The notes beneath the pieces were generated by a model, which was not told where the DNA came from, did no database searches, and worked only from the letters and a program-made list of their open reading frames with translations. Positions 23,031 to 51,430 of a stretch of DNA of 64,000 bases are shown one piece after another (the first letter of the stretch is position 1; the number at the start of each line of letters is the position of its first letter). This DNA is from Undaria pinnatifida (lineage: Eukaryota; Sar; Phaeophyceae; Laminariales; Alariaceae): contig JABAKD010000028.1 of the NCBI GenBank assembly GCA_012845835.1, forward strand, positions 186,001 through 250,000, written 5' to 3'. The position numbers were made by a program, and so were the translations under genes.

Positions 23031-23354
23031 TCAGTACCCTGTCATCATGCCGTGCCCCCCCCCCCCACCCGCCCCTGCCCCGCCGGGGGGCGGGGGGGGC
23101 GGCGAGTAATACGACCCGCTGGTTGCCATGGCTTCGCTGGCATCGTCTCGCTTTCCCTTCCTGTCCGGTTTCTCTAACTTGACCGACTCGCGGTACTTGG
23201 CGAGGTAGATCTTGAGTGGGTCGACGTATTTGTCGAAGCCCAGTGTGCTCATGGCCCAGAGCAAGTCTTCGCCGTTGATGGTCTTCCGTTTTTCTTGCTT
23301 GCACTTGTCGCTGGCTTCCGAGGTGATAAAGCAGATAAACTCCGACACGCACTC
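23031..23354 (-). CDS. NF-YB: NF-YB B exon 2
   Basis: 107 codons plus TGA (complement of 23031-23033). Acceptor AG is the complement of 23355-23356. A poly-Pro stretch then poly-Gly follows the histone fold. Confidence 0.93.
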   Translation of the reverse strand, partial: ECVSEFICFITSEASDKCKQEKRKTINGEDLLWAMSTLGFDKYVDPLKIYLAKYRESVKLEKPDRKGKRDDASEAMATSGSYYSPPPPPPGGAGAGGGGGHGMMTGY

Positions 23355-26300
23355 CTGCGCGGAATAAATTGGTGGCGGTGGCGGTAGTGGTGGTGTCGAT
23401 TTTCGTTAGGGTTTACTATACATCGAGATAAAGAGACATAGGGGTTTCCAGAGACATGGACGGATGTTGGGGGATTCTGTGATAGAGGTGAGGCATTTTT
23501 GTAATAATTTTAAATGAATTTGTCGATAGTGCCACGTATAAACACTGCTGCTGTACAAAATTTCTACCAACAAGACATTACGGACACCAAGAAAAACACC
23601 AACAACAATGATAACACCGCTCCGCATTACATGAATAATACATAGCGATACTTCTGTCAAAAAGTCGTGGCCCCGCGAGAGTCCGGCATCCTTTAGTGCG
23701 GACGCCCTGTTAACCACTTTGGAGCCCCAACCCCCCCTACACTAATTCAAAGTTATTTCTCCCCCAAGAATGGTTTCCACATGCGAAGGCGTTAAGTGTA
23801 GTGCGCTGAAATTCGCTTGTCTCGACCTCGTCCTACAGAGTGCTGTACCTACCGCCCGGGGTAGTTCACGGTCCCACTTTAGTGCGGGTATCATAGTTCG
23901 GCAAGGCAGCGCACTACTGACTAACGATGGACCGCGACGGTATACAGACGAGTGAACAAAGGGCAAAGGGTATCGTCACTGCTGCATCCGACAACAAAAA
24001 AAAGTGAATAGTTTGTCAAAAAAACCGTAAAGCAGCGCGCCAGATGGAATATATCTGAAAACATCGGCTGGAGACGGCGAAGCTGCGACATCAGAGAGCC
24101 CAGCCGAAGTTCTCGCCCATTTGACGAGCCGAGAACGCAGCATCTATAAAAAAAACAACGTTCACCATTCGCCCTTTCACACATGGCTCTTTCCCTGGCA
24201 CGCACGAGCTCCTAACCCTCAAAGTTCGCATGCGTGGGATTAATGGAGCCCGGTATATATACCAATACCCTACCCTGTACACTTGAAAAACAAACCAGCA
24301 GCAAGGCCTGGTGAAATACAAGATAACGAGACGACGCCTAATAATAGACCATGTCCGTTCTGTGGTCGATAGGACTTCGGTACGGGCGAAGTAGGGTCGA
24401 TGAAAAGCCATCACACGAGAGCCATTGCCATGATGGTGACCATGAGTGGCGCGTTGTCCGCCCTACGTACAAAAATACGCCATTTTCATTTCATGATTCC
24501 GAACTTGGAAATTGGGATCCAAAGGAAAACGAGAATATCAGAACATGCTACTGGTACAGCAACATAAAGTACATATTTACCCGCTGCTACTATTATTAGA
24601 GTATTAGCATATACCAGGTCCCACGTATCAACTATCCTTTAGGAGGACAAACACCCAGTAATACGCTCGATTGGAGTATCACACAGAGCTTGAAAAGATG
24701 AGTCTCGACGAAGTCTTTGATCTCACAGCTGGAGCGTATAGAGTAGTATATTTTTATGTGATAAAATACAGCAGTATCGTAGGTATCCCTGTAGGATGAA
24801 GAATCAGAAGGGACACTGGGCGTGCTGATGTAGTTGGGCGGAAATAATGGCGTGCGTTATGCGCAAAAAACTAATATTTCCACCTATCTCCATCCAGCAC
24901 AACCAGTGCCCATGCCCATGCTTCCTCCTAGAGAGACGAGCTTTGCGGTCACATATTAAGACATAACTTTCAAAAATCTCGACAAGAAATTCGTCTTCAA
25001 ATCACTTTGATTAGAAGGCCCAGCTTAGCTCTCAGCGCTCCCACCCGAAACACACCTGCCTAAACCCTATGTTAAGATACGGCCTCGAAAGGCCTGTAAG
25101 TATCCGAATTTGAGATCATTTGGATGGGTTTCGTATGATAAGGTTGGCGGTTTATATTCGGGAAAGTTAGGAATTAGATCGGAGGCACGTGCCTCCGATC
25201 TCAGAAGCTATCCCGGGCTCTGGTGGAAACGAATAAAGCTACATCTCTACGAAGGAACGAAAGCGAGTACTCTCCGAGGACCTGCTCAATTGGCAGACCT
25301 GCAGGGGGCACTCTGTGTCCCCCACCTTTAATTTAACATGTGGCGTCGACGGCAGGACAAGAAACGATAGCCCACGACGAGGACCCCGACCCTGTCTTTT
25401 GGCCCAACCCCGGAGGAAGAGTTGGCAGATCGAAACCGGGGGAAACAGCGACGCAGCGACAGTCGCGACCGCGGGGACCGCAACCGTGGGTGTGGCGGCA
25501 AAAATGGTGGGGGTGGCGACCACCACCACCGCCGCGGGGGTGACAGCACATCGGGTGCTGGTGTGCCTGAGGGCGCCGCCGAGGGGGCAACTTTGGTCCA
25601 ACAACCGGGGCAGTTGGCCGCAGCTTCGTTTCTTTCTACTGCTTTTCTTCACGTGTTCCTGGCTCCATAGCCAGACCGTTAGAGGTGTGGGAGTGGGTTT
25701 TGAGGAGCGGCATCTTCGACTCATGGTCTAGTTCGTAGAACCGGAGTTTCCCCGAATCTCCCATATTTCTGCATATGCGACTCATCAGGGTGGGCTAGTG
25801 TTAAGATACGGCCTCCAAAGGCCTGTAAGTATCCGAATTTGAGATCATTTGGATGGGTTTCGTATGATAAGGTTGGCGGTTTATATTCGGGAAAGTTAGG
25901 AATTAGATCGGAGGCACGTGCCTCCGATCTCAGAAGCTATCCCGGGCTCTGGTGGAAACGAATAAAGCTACATCTCTACGAAGGAACGAAAGTGAGTACT
26001 CTCCGAGGACCTGCTCAATTGGCAGACCTGCAGGGGGCACTCTGTGTCCCCCACCTTTAATTTAACACCTCCTCTCGGAGGCTTTCTTTGCGTTCCTTTC
26101 TTCGCTTTCTTCGTCACCTTCGCGACCGCCCCAACACCAACTTCAAGACAAAATGTCCCGCACAGCTTCAAGATAAATATCTCCACACTAATTTAAAGCT
26201 ATTTTTTCCACACTGAAATCGATATTTTTTCTTCAGAAAGTAAAAAAAAATAAAATAAAAAATCTTCAAAATTCGCGTCAGGATTAGAGATGGGCACCGG

Positions 26301-29300
26301 ACTGCATTATCGAAAAACCGAAAACTGGATAGGAGGCGTTATTCTTGAAAAAAACGAACCGATTTAACCGGTTTTCTTCAGCCGGTTTTAACCAGTAAAC
26401 CGAGAACCAGTTAAACCGTCCTTTTAGTGGTAAATCATCTATAACATTGAAAACCAGGTCGGTTTTTCATCAAGTGGCACCTTGTGGTATACTCACACGT
26501 GCGTATTTGGTTCCGTTCGCAAATAATGCGTCTCTTCGAGGTGAACTTGTTTTGCGTCTTGATATATTGGCTGACAATGTCCCCGTTATGGTAGAGCACG
26601 ACGTCAGGCTGCATCAAAACCACCATGACCAGAGACTCGCACACCCCATGCTCCCGAAGCTCCTCAAATCGCCGTCACGGCTACCGTTGTGCGACGAGCA
26701 CAAGCAACAGTCGCGCTGCTTGCTAATCCACATGACACGACCTAAAACATCCGCTAGCATCTGAACGATCAATCCTGCGCAATGCAACAGTTAACTGGAG
26801 GCATGGGCCTGGGAGATAATGGAAATTACCCGTGAACACAGCTTGTGTCCAGAAGAAAACCGTCAAGTGTAAAATAACCTCCGCCAGTTAGCTGGAAAGG
26901 AAAAGGGACAAAACTCTAAACACACAAGACTGCATTGGACAAAATTCTCCTAACGTAAAAAACTAAAAACTCCAAGACGTATCCGCAACAACAATATTAT
27001 GTAACCGCTGGATGCCATCCAAAAGCACACTCTAAAAACCTTCGCCCTTGCCAACGACAACGTGATCAATGTCCTACTGCGATGAAGTGACCAGTATTGA
27101 CCTATATTCACTACAGCTGTGCAACGACTACTCCTGCAAGCAGTTGTTTCAGCATACGTGAACGCCAAAACAGCGACCACACCTTATACTTGCGTTATAA
27201 CTAGAGCTGTAAGTCGTCCCGACTCAAGTCACCAACTACTTATTAGTCGGACTAGTAATTAGTCGTTTCCCGAAGGTGCCGACTACCCGACTTACTTTGT
27301 TTCTATACTTGTACTTTTAGGAGGGATTGCATAACGTGGGACGCATTTTTTCTTTTTGGGCGCCTGCCCTCTCCCCGGCCGGGGGGAGCTCGGCTCGCTT
27401 CGCCCGCCTGGCATAAATTAAGTCGGCAAGTCGGCTAGCCATCAGCTGGGTTCGCCAGCCGACTTGCCGAATTAAGTCAGTCAGTCGGTGAATGGGACCT
27501 ATCGATTACCTGGCAGATATTAGGTGTGAAGTCCTGCCGAATCACAGCTCTAGTTATAAAACCCTAGTGGGGTGTGGAGGGGGTGGAGGGGGTGACCCAA
27601 CGTCCATTATCCCGCACAATCCACTCTAAGCCAGGTTGTACTTATATGTCTAAGACAACTTACTAGGTACAATCGACATTGGATCAACCAATCATCGCGC
27701 CGTAATATTTAGTAACAAGCTGCAGGCACGTTTTAGTGTGAAATAAGTCAGCCGGTTTTCCGGTTGAACCGGTAACCGGTTAAAACCGGCGTTCTTAGCC
27801 GGTTTAACCGGTTAACCTGTTAGCTAGATCTTTAAAACTGTCAGTTCTTTAGTTGAAAAACCGAGCAGTCACACATGCCTGCTGGGTTTCCAAAAACCGC
27901 GGTTAACCGGCTTATTTTCCATCCGGTGTCAATCTCTAGTCAGGATAAAAAAAAGGAAAAAGTGAGCAAGGCAGCCGTTCCCAGACTAAATTCAACATAA
28001 AAAAGTGCCGATAAACAAACCCAAGTACCAAACGTTTGTCTGAATACGTACGAGTAGTACATGCACGTTTATTTCGCACCTGTTCTGCTTAAACCACACA
28101 AACACACCCACCCGCAGCTCTTAGAGCTACAGCAGTAGTAGCATGTTGCCGTCGAGCATGTCGCACAAGGACAGAGCAGCAGAGCACAGCGCGCCCAGTC
28201 CTCGAAGCCTCATATTATGTACCGGTATGTACGTGTGTACTGCTGTTGTGTACGCGCCTTGTTGCTGCTTTCCTCATTGATTGTCCTCTCTCGGCCCTCT
28301 ACATGCTTATTTCTTTCGCAATCATCAGTAGTGTCGATCGGAACGTGACATCGCCAGGAAGGACACAGCACAGCACAGGGCAATCAGCTCTGCACAAATA
28401 GCTCTTGGCATTACCAAATCGCCATTAATAGTTGCACCAAATCATGGGCCTCTTCTTTCTGCCCCCTGCGCATTTTGTTGTATTCTTCCTTGCGCGAGCG
28501 TAGCGGGCGGCGTCAGCCGCCCCCGGGGCGGAGCCCTTCCATATTCATTTTTTGATTGCTCATCTCATTTATTATCTTCGCACTTCTTTCTGTTTCTCCC
28601 TTCCTAGGCATAACTCAGATCCAGGGTCACTGAGCAGGCTCTTCTCCCCCCTCCCCACTACAGCAGCACGTGCCTTCATGTGTACACTACTTGAATGCTG
28701 GAAAGAACGGTTTAACGTGAATGTATCACACAGCAACTTGCAGAGCAGTATTACAAGCAGGAATACAACGGTTTAGGCAATTTCTTATACAGTCGGATTT
28801 GTCAGTCGAAAACGGCCTTTTCGACTGACGCCCAAATCGAGCTTTTCTTACACAGCCGAAAAAGGCTTTTTCGACTGGATCCTCCAGTCGAAAAACTCAG
28901 TCGAAAAAAATTTACACACGTTTTTTGAACCGATCGCATCGTTCATCCCACCACCAAACACACACCCATACCAGGTACCACACTGCAGTATCATACAAGG
29001 CGTTGGCGCTGGCGTGGCTATCACTGCTGTTGCTTCTCGAAGCAAGTCAGCGTGGCGCATTCCTAGTTCCGCTCGCCAGCAGCGTGTATCACACGACGGC
29101 AGCAGCGCGCGGTATGTCCCATGCTGCCAACAACGGCTGCGCCTGCTGTAGCTTTGGCGGCTCTCGGCTGAGTGCAACTCCACGAACGTAGCTTTGGCGG
29201 CTTTCGGCTAAGCCCACAGCCACCAACTCGCTGGGACGAGGGTTCGTCGAGCCGTTGCTCGCGGAGAAAGCGCGAAGCACAGAGCTGCCAGCCGATTTCG

Positions 29301-30313
29301 ACTGCTGTACAGCAGTACTCCATCACACCAACCGCCTCTAGGAAGAGCACAAAAACTAAAAAATCGACTCGACTGACGATAAGAAGAAGGGCCAGAAGAT
29401 TCCAGTCGAAAAGGGCCGTTTTCGACTGTAGGAATCCGACTGTATAAGAAATGGCCTTAATGTGAATATATCACACAGCAACTTCTTGCAGAGCAGTATT
29501 ACAAGCAGCAATACAGGTACAGCATGATTTTTGGCGCCGAGCGACAACATACCCCCACCAGTCGGCGGGCGGGGGGCGGTGCATGCTAGCATGCTTTCCT
29601 TGCCGGATGCATGCGGACAACACGAATGGATGTAGACAAAACCCACAGCACAGCATTTACTCGTATACACACAGCCCATGATGTCGGCCGACAAGGTCTT
29701 GGCACCGCTACTTGTATCATTGTCGAACAGCAACGGCGCGTCGTCCGCTTTTTCTCTGAAGAATATCACGGGTCGTGCGCCGTTCTCGTTTACCAGTATA
29801 CGAGTGCAGGTTTGAACCGTGCTCGGGACCCTAAAAAGAGAATGATCGATTTGGCACGAGAGGGATAACTATAGAAGACGAAAGCGACCTACAGCAGTAG
29901 GGGCGGACGTTGTCGCCTAACACCGCGAACGCTATTGCTGGTTGCTGGCGGCGTCGCACGCTTGACGGCGTCTCAAACTTATACCGAGGGTACTACTATG
30001 ATGTGCGATACGTAAATCGGCCGAGAGCGTTCCCCTCCGCTACGACTTGTAGACTCCGTTCGGCCGCCGATACGTGACGGCAGCAGTGCGAAAGAACAAA
30101 CAGCTTCATTACTGTCGGTGGTTGGGTTGTCGGTTTACCATCGCGGGGCACGGGCAGCATACCAGCACCGTTTACCTGGACGGTCTCCTTCGCGTCTTTT
30201 GCAATCTTGGCGTTGTCGGGAAGCGACTTCTTCATAATGCGAGAGATGTTGGCAATGGGAAGAAATCGGTCCTGCTCCCTCAACTCCTCCGTGTCTCCCG
30301 CCTCCTCCGCCAT
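23031..30313 (-). CDS. NF-YB: NF-YB (CCAAT-binding factor subunit B) paralog B, two exons
   Basis: Exons 30313-30176 and 23354-23031 join in phase 0 (GTCCAG|GTAAAC, GCGCAG|GAG) into 153 residues. The histone fold is nearly identical to paralog A: 46-residue exon 1 differing only in the acidic leader ([10 protein letters not shown]), then [40 protein letters not shown] and [10 protein letters not shown]. The tail is Pro/Gly-rich and ends GMMTGY. The intron lies at exactly the same codon as in A, so the pair arose by tandem duplication with the intron in place. The 6.8 kb intron holds TRIM, hAT and Harbinger-type elements. The start lies 272 bp from the divergent GRIP gene start, so a shared promoter is likely. 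Confidence 0.93.
23690..23800. mobile_element. TIR family D fragment in the NF-YB B intron
   Basis: Contains TTGGAGCCCCAACCCCCC, AATTCAAAGTTA and GAATGGTTTCCACATGCGAA, like the second interior sub-type at 13.3 and 61.8 kb. The rest of 23355-25069 shows no exon. A foldback-type end motif sits at about 24660-24745. Confidence 0.45.
25070..26067 (+). mobile_element. TRIM-like mini LTR retrotransposon, 998 bp
   Basis: Two ~269-bp direct repeats, 25070-25338 and 25799-26067, differ at about three positions. Both start TGTTAA and end TTAACA, the inverted TG...CA ends of LTRs. A candidate primer-binding site starts TGGCGTCGACGG at 25341, and a purine-rich CAGGGTGGG precedes the 3' LTR. The 460-bp interior has no gag-pol, only an Arg/Gly-rich open frame (25422-25670). 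The interior's last ~110 bp match the pre-LTR sequence at 54.45-54.78 kb. I found no clear target duplication (CCCTA versus CCTCC). It lies in the NF-YB B intron. Confidence 0.8.
26285..27938. mobile_element. hAT-type DNA transposon, 1654 bp, transposase lost
   Basis: Termini TAGAGATGGGCACCGGA and, inverted, TAGAGATTGACACCGGA, are flanked by a perfect 8-bp duplication GTCAGGAT (26277-26284 and 27939-27946), the size made by hAT transposases. Subterminal regions are packed with AACCGGTT/GCCGGTT words, typical binding-site clusters. No reading frame resembles a hAT transposase dimerisation domain, so it is non-autonomous or decayed. A second hAT-like element is nested inside. Confidence 0.88.
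27202..27552. mobile_element. Nested hAT-like MITE, 351 bp
   Basis: Ends TAGAGCTGTAAGTCG and, inverted, TAGAGCTGTGATTCG. The flanks GTTATAAC and GTTATAAA are an 8-bp target duplication with one mismatch. Repeated AGTCGG/CCGACT words lie near both ends. It lies inside the larger hAT element and so inserted later. Confidence 0.85.
28541..28682 (-). mobile_element. tRNA-headed SINE, family S1 copy 3 (head lost)
   Basis: Matches only the 3' ~140 bp of S1: CTCATTTATTATCTTCGCAC, GATCCAGGGTCACTGAGCAG, CTCTTCTCCCCCCTCCCCAC on the plus strand. The tRNA-like head is absent, as in 5' truncation. Confidence 0.7.
28706..28775. repeat. 65-bp tandem repeat split by a transposon
   Basis: Unit AACGGTTTAACGTGAAT...CAAGCAGGAATAC (28706-28766) starts again at AACGGTTTA (28767) and resumes after the transposon as TTAATGTGAATATATCACAC... 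to about 29514. The empty site can be read directly from this arrangement. Confidence 0.85.
28776..29456. mobile_element. PIF/Harbinger-like DNA element, 681 bp, non-autonomous
   Basis: Ends GGCAATTTCTTATACAGTCG and, inverted, GGCCATTTCTTATACAGTCG, followed on both sides by GGATT and an AGTCGAAAACGGCC block: a ~45-bp terminal inverted repeat. TTA flanks both sides (28773-28775 and 29457-29459), the usual PIF/Harbinger target. Many AGTCGAAAA words lie inside, plus a duplicated TAGCTTTGGCGGCT near 29150 and 29190. No transposase. Confidence 0.85.
29515..30175. other. Start of the NF-YB B intron, no feature seen
   Basis: About 660 bp directly downstream of NF-YB B exon 1. No repeat family or exon recognised. 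Confidence 0.3.
30176..30313 (-). CDS. NF-YB: NF-YB B exon 1
   Basis: 46 codons from ATG (complement of 30311-30313). The frame is open further upstream, but the ATG aligned with paralog A is chosen. Donor GTAAAC. Confidence 0.92.
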
Positions 30314-30585
30314 GTTTCTCGAACCGCCGGTAACTGAACTTCTGGCCTGAGCTGATGAACTAAACCGAACGTGGCGAAATAGCAGTTCCACAGAGGCAGG
30401 AGTCGATACTCCTTTGGCAGTGCCAAGCTGTGTGTTTGCCGCCTGTTGCCTCAAACTGGGTTTCCATATCTTGTACCGGCGTTCGTGTCAATTTTCCGAG
30501 CCCCTAGTGATATCTGCCCGTGGGAGCTGAGATCTGCTGTGTTTACGGCACTCCGCGGAAGGGGGTGTACAGCTGGTAGGCATAA
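30314..30585. promoter_or_regulatory. Divergent intergenic region NF-YB B / GRIP gene
   Basis: 272 bp separate the two ATGs on opposite strands, so this must hold both 5' UTRs and core promoters. No unambiguous TATA box; CCAAT-like words are not evident. Confidence 0.5.
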
Positions 30586-47825
<17,240 letters not shown>

Positions 47826-47930
47826 CGGCCAACTGTTTGTCGTTGCTGATGTCTTTGCTGTTGTCGTTGCCGTTGTCGTTGACGTCCTTGGTTTGGCGAT
47901 TTTCGGCACCGAATCGTGTAATATTACACG

Positions 47931-48172
47931 TTGGACAGATCCGATCCGCGGTCGTGATGTATGCCTTCCAGCGCAGATATTGATAGATCTCTGGTCTGTA
48001 CGATGATGTCGGGTAAGAGCCGGACGATCTGTTATGATCTGAATGATCTAGAACATGTTTGCTGCGTTGGGTCTGTACTGCACAGAACCTGCTCAACATG
48101 TCATGACAACAGAAAATAGGATCTAGATGGTGTACCGTAGATGATCTATGAATAGATCATGATCCGTCCGAC
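47931..48172. mobile_element. TIR family G element, copy 3 (242 bp)
   Basis: Left TTGGACAGATCCGATCCGCG, right (inverted) GTCGGACGGATCATGATCTA. Interior TATGCCTTCCAGCGCAGATA, AGGATCTAGATGGTGTACCG. Flanks carry TTTCGGCACCGAATCGT on the left (47901) and again at 48250, so it sits in a ~345-bp duplicated stretch. Confidence 0.8.
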
Positions 48173-48299
48173 GTTTGTTATACTATGACTCGGGTGCTGA
48201 TTTCGTAGCTCTTGTCTTTGCCTCAGCAGCCCTGCTTGTTTTGCCGAGTTTCGGCACCGAATCGTATAATATGAAACGGGTGTTCAGAGTTGGGAGGGT

Positions 48300-50375
48300 T
48301 TGGGGGTGGGGGGGAGGGGGGGCTTGACGGCTCCTTTTTGTATTACAAGCAATAGCCATTTTTTATGTTTAACCCCTTTAGAACTGCTCCCGCGCCTTGT
48401 TGGGCAAAGTGCTTGGGATTAGTGTGAGATACATGTTGCAATACGGAGTTCCAGAGTAAAAAGGCGACGTCAAAAACAAACGAATACAGCAACGGCAACG
48501 GCCACTGCTTGGTTTGTTGGGGGCGAGTACTTCGATGCCAGGGGTCGCATGATATGAGGCACCGTGGTCCTACTGCTCGTCTTGGACGGTGGACTTTTTC
48601 CAATTTTGATCGTGCTTGTGGTCGTAGAACATGTCCGGAAGCCAGAATAGTTACTGGCCCCGAAGTGCGGGTGCTGTGGCGCCCAGGGACATCTCGTAAC
48701 ATTCTGGCGGGTTTCCTACTGATATGTCGGCATGCATGCGTCGGGAGCCATACTGGGATATCCTCGCGGAGATCCTATATTCAGCGGTATAGGTTTGGAG
48801 GTGCTGATACCCTCGTCTTTGCGTGCCCCATGCAAATGCGGTTCTGAAGTGGTTGATGCGAGAGGGCGTCTATTTGGTCGATACTCGCGTCCGCACCGTG
48901 TCGCCGTCGACCCTACTCGATATACTGGCGAACGACGTCTCGCTTTCGTTTCTCTCCCTTTTCTCTCGCGGGCTCTCGAGGTGCTAGATTTAGTGCTGCG
49001 CTGTTTTGTATTATTTGTGTTTTGTTCGGGTCCTCTCGAAAGTTTTTTGCTTTCGTTGATGTAAGGACCCTGTCACTGGAAAACCGGCGAGAAGCACCGC
49101 TCTCGTCGATAAAAAGATTCGAGGAAGGCGAAGAAAATATCCTTTTTTTTGTTGACATGCTACATGACGTATGGACCCCGACCCATGCACGCCTATAAAT
49201 CAGCAGGAAACCCACGGGGACAAGCCCCCCAGGAGGGCCCCCGACGCCACAGCAGTGCACGGCGTGTTCTGCACTAATAAGGAGGCTTTGTGCTTGAAAG
49301 GGTATGTTCGTACTCAAGTGGGGGCGCCTACACGAGTAGTCGGGGCCTGTTCACTGCAGCAGTTTTGTCGTTTTGTGATTTTACGCACGGCGTGCGCGTC
49401 GTGCTGCTTTTTTATGGGAGAACGAGGGTTCTCACGACCCAGCTTCACCGCGCAATAAGGGATGACGCGGTTCTGCGCTCTACATTCCACCTGGGGGGCG
49501 GGAATGCTGTGGTTGTGTTCGGGTCTTATTTCTATTGCTGTGCGTGCAACTTTCAGCTTACACCCTTGGAAGGAGCGGTTGGTAGGGCACGAAAACTGTG
49601 CTCTGGGGTACCCGGAGTATTTTGCCCTATACCTGGTACCCAACACACCCTTGATAAACTTTTTTTGTTCGTTCTTGGCACGCGTCCAAACGGAAAAGAT
49701 GCGTTGATTGGTTAACCCCGAGTAGCCTGGGCTAGTTAGACCGGCTATGCTCTTGTTCTCATTCCAAGCGGCGATCGCGTGAGACTGAAAGTTGAAGGTG
49801 AAATCGCGGCAGCAGGATCATATTTATCGGTGAAAAGCCCTTTTTATATAAGAACGTGTACCAGGTGTGATATATTATGCGTCCGTAGATACCATTGGCG
49901 TTGAGGAATTTGTTGCTGAAATTCGCTGGAGTTTCTGCTAGCGTCTCTGCTGCCAACCCCCTCAAATGGGCTGGTTTCGTTGTTGAGGTTAACACAAACA
50001 CTGTTGCTATCGTCATCCAAGTCAACCAAGTATTCTCGTTACTCAACCAAGTGACCAAACGTTCCCGTTTCCCATGTGATTAAGCGTTTCTCTCGTCGTT
50101 ACTCAACGGGAAATGGTCGAAGGGGGAAATACCCCCGAGTTTTTTCTTGTCAATTGGGGGTATACGGAAAACACGCCCGCGAAAGGTGCCCGCGCGCTTT
50201 CTCCGAACTGCCTCAAATTCAATTCTGACGCGCTGGCAAGGTACACGCAGCCCATGCGGAGCACGCACACCTTTTTTTTTTTGCGGGCACGGCATAGGGG
50301 CTAACGGGCCGCGACGCTGAAAGGGGCAAATGATCCCACCTTTCAACTTGTGGGGTATGACCCCGCGAAGTTACC
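48300..50375. other. Intergenic stretch with no recognised feature
   Basis: Several reading frames of 60-140 codons overlap on both strands without motifs, splice-consistent neighbours or codon bias. I do not call genes here. Confidence 0.3.
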
Positions 50376-50379
50376 ATTA

Positions 50380-50560
50380 ATTTATAAGTAGTAGATAAAA
50401 CGAGAAGATGTGGGGAAAGGAAATGGGGAAATGGTTGGCGGAAGGTCACGAGATACTACTGCTTTATGGAAGGGTATTCGGTTGACATCGGAACGGCACC
50501 TACGCTATATTGTCAGAGGGCAAACATCATAATGATGAAAATTAATGCAGGAGTAAGGTT
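50380..50560 (+). repeat. Dispersed repeat L, copy 2
   Basis: GTGGGGAAAGGAAATGGGGA, GCTTTATGGAAGGGTATTCG, ACATCGGAACGGCACCTACG, CTATATTGTCAGAGGGCAAA: collinear with 15715-15945. Confidence 0.7.
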
Positions 50561-51202
50561 GTTAGAGGTGGGGAACCGAGCCAAGAATAATCTGGCTTTT
50601 GTCTCGAGAGAGAATTTCGGAGGAGTTTCGGTTCATAACTTTGTGGTTGAAGAATTGGCTTTGATTGCATCGGCATGGCAGTTCTGGTGGATCGTGTTAG
50701 CGGCTATACCAAGCGGATACAGCACGGGATGGTGCTGGCAGACTGGTAGAACACGCGAGCAGACAGTCATGCTGTTGCTAGTAGCTGGCCTGCAGCTACG
50801 GGGCCAGGTATTCGTGAGTTCTCTGGCCAGGTGTTCGGGCTTTCCCTCTGTTCGTGCGGTTTGTGACAACATCTTCTGACGTGTGCAACTTTTGGGAGAC
50901 CCGGAGAGCGGCGAGAAGAACATCGAACAGACGAGGCGCGGGTAGCGAGTGGGCAACGCATCGTCGAGACCCGTATATATGTACTAGTACCCCCCTCGTG
51001 ATGAGCGTGTCCCCGCATTTGACCGAAATCATACCCCTTTTTTGTCTAATTATGACACCCTCAAAAGCGAGGATAACAAGGACGGACGTCTACGGGCCAC
51101 CGCCTAACACCCCGGATAAACCACGAGCGGAACATCCAGTAGTTGCGAGTAGTTAGGATCGTCTGTCTCCAAAGGCATGACGGCACAAGAGACAAACAGC
51201 AC

Positions 51203-51430
51203 TGTCACAAACTTCAGCTTAGCACGCATCATTCAAGATGTAGAGGAATCCCTCTACCCTAGCGCATTCTGCACGCAGCTCAGTTGTGATACCCACAAGG
51301 AACCGGTTCTACCTCTCAGGCTACCTTCAATTATGCGCAATATATCTATATCATCACGTCCCAACGCTAACCTGCTTTACATATAGACCAAGATTGCCAC
51401 CTGGGAGAGCGTCCTTAGCGGCCGGGCTGT
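51203..51430 (+). repeat. ~230-bp direct repeat, left copy
   Basis: TGTCACAAACTTCAGCTTAG, GCACGCATCATTCAAGATGT, AGAGGAATCCC, CTTCAATTATG and GAGAGCGTCCTTAGCGGCC match 52638-52875. Could be an LTR pair of a decayed element or a simple duplication. Confidence 0.7.

Noticed and set aside
25422-25670. Arg/Gly/His-rich frame inside the TRIM
   Set aside because: Reminiscent of nucleic-acid-binding tails of gag, but there is no zinc knuckle and overlapping frames are open too. Not called as a gene.
49290-49715. 141-codon frame and its antisense partner
   Set aside because: Frames are open on both strands and Cys/Arg-rich without pattern; probably chance.
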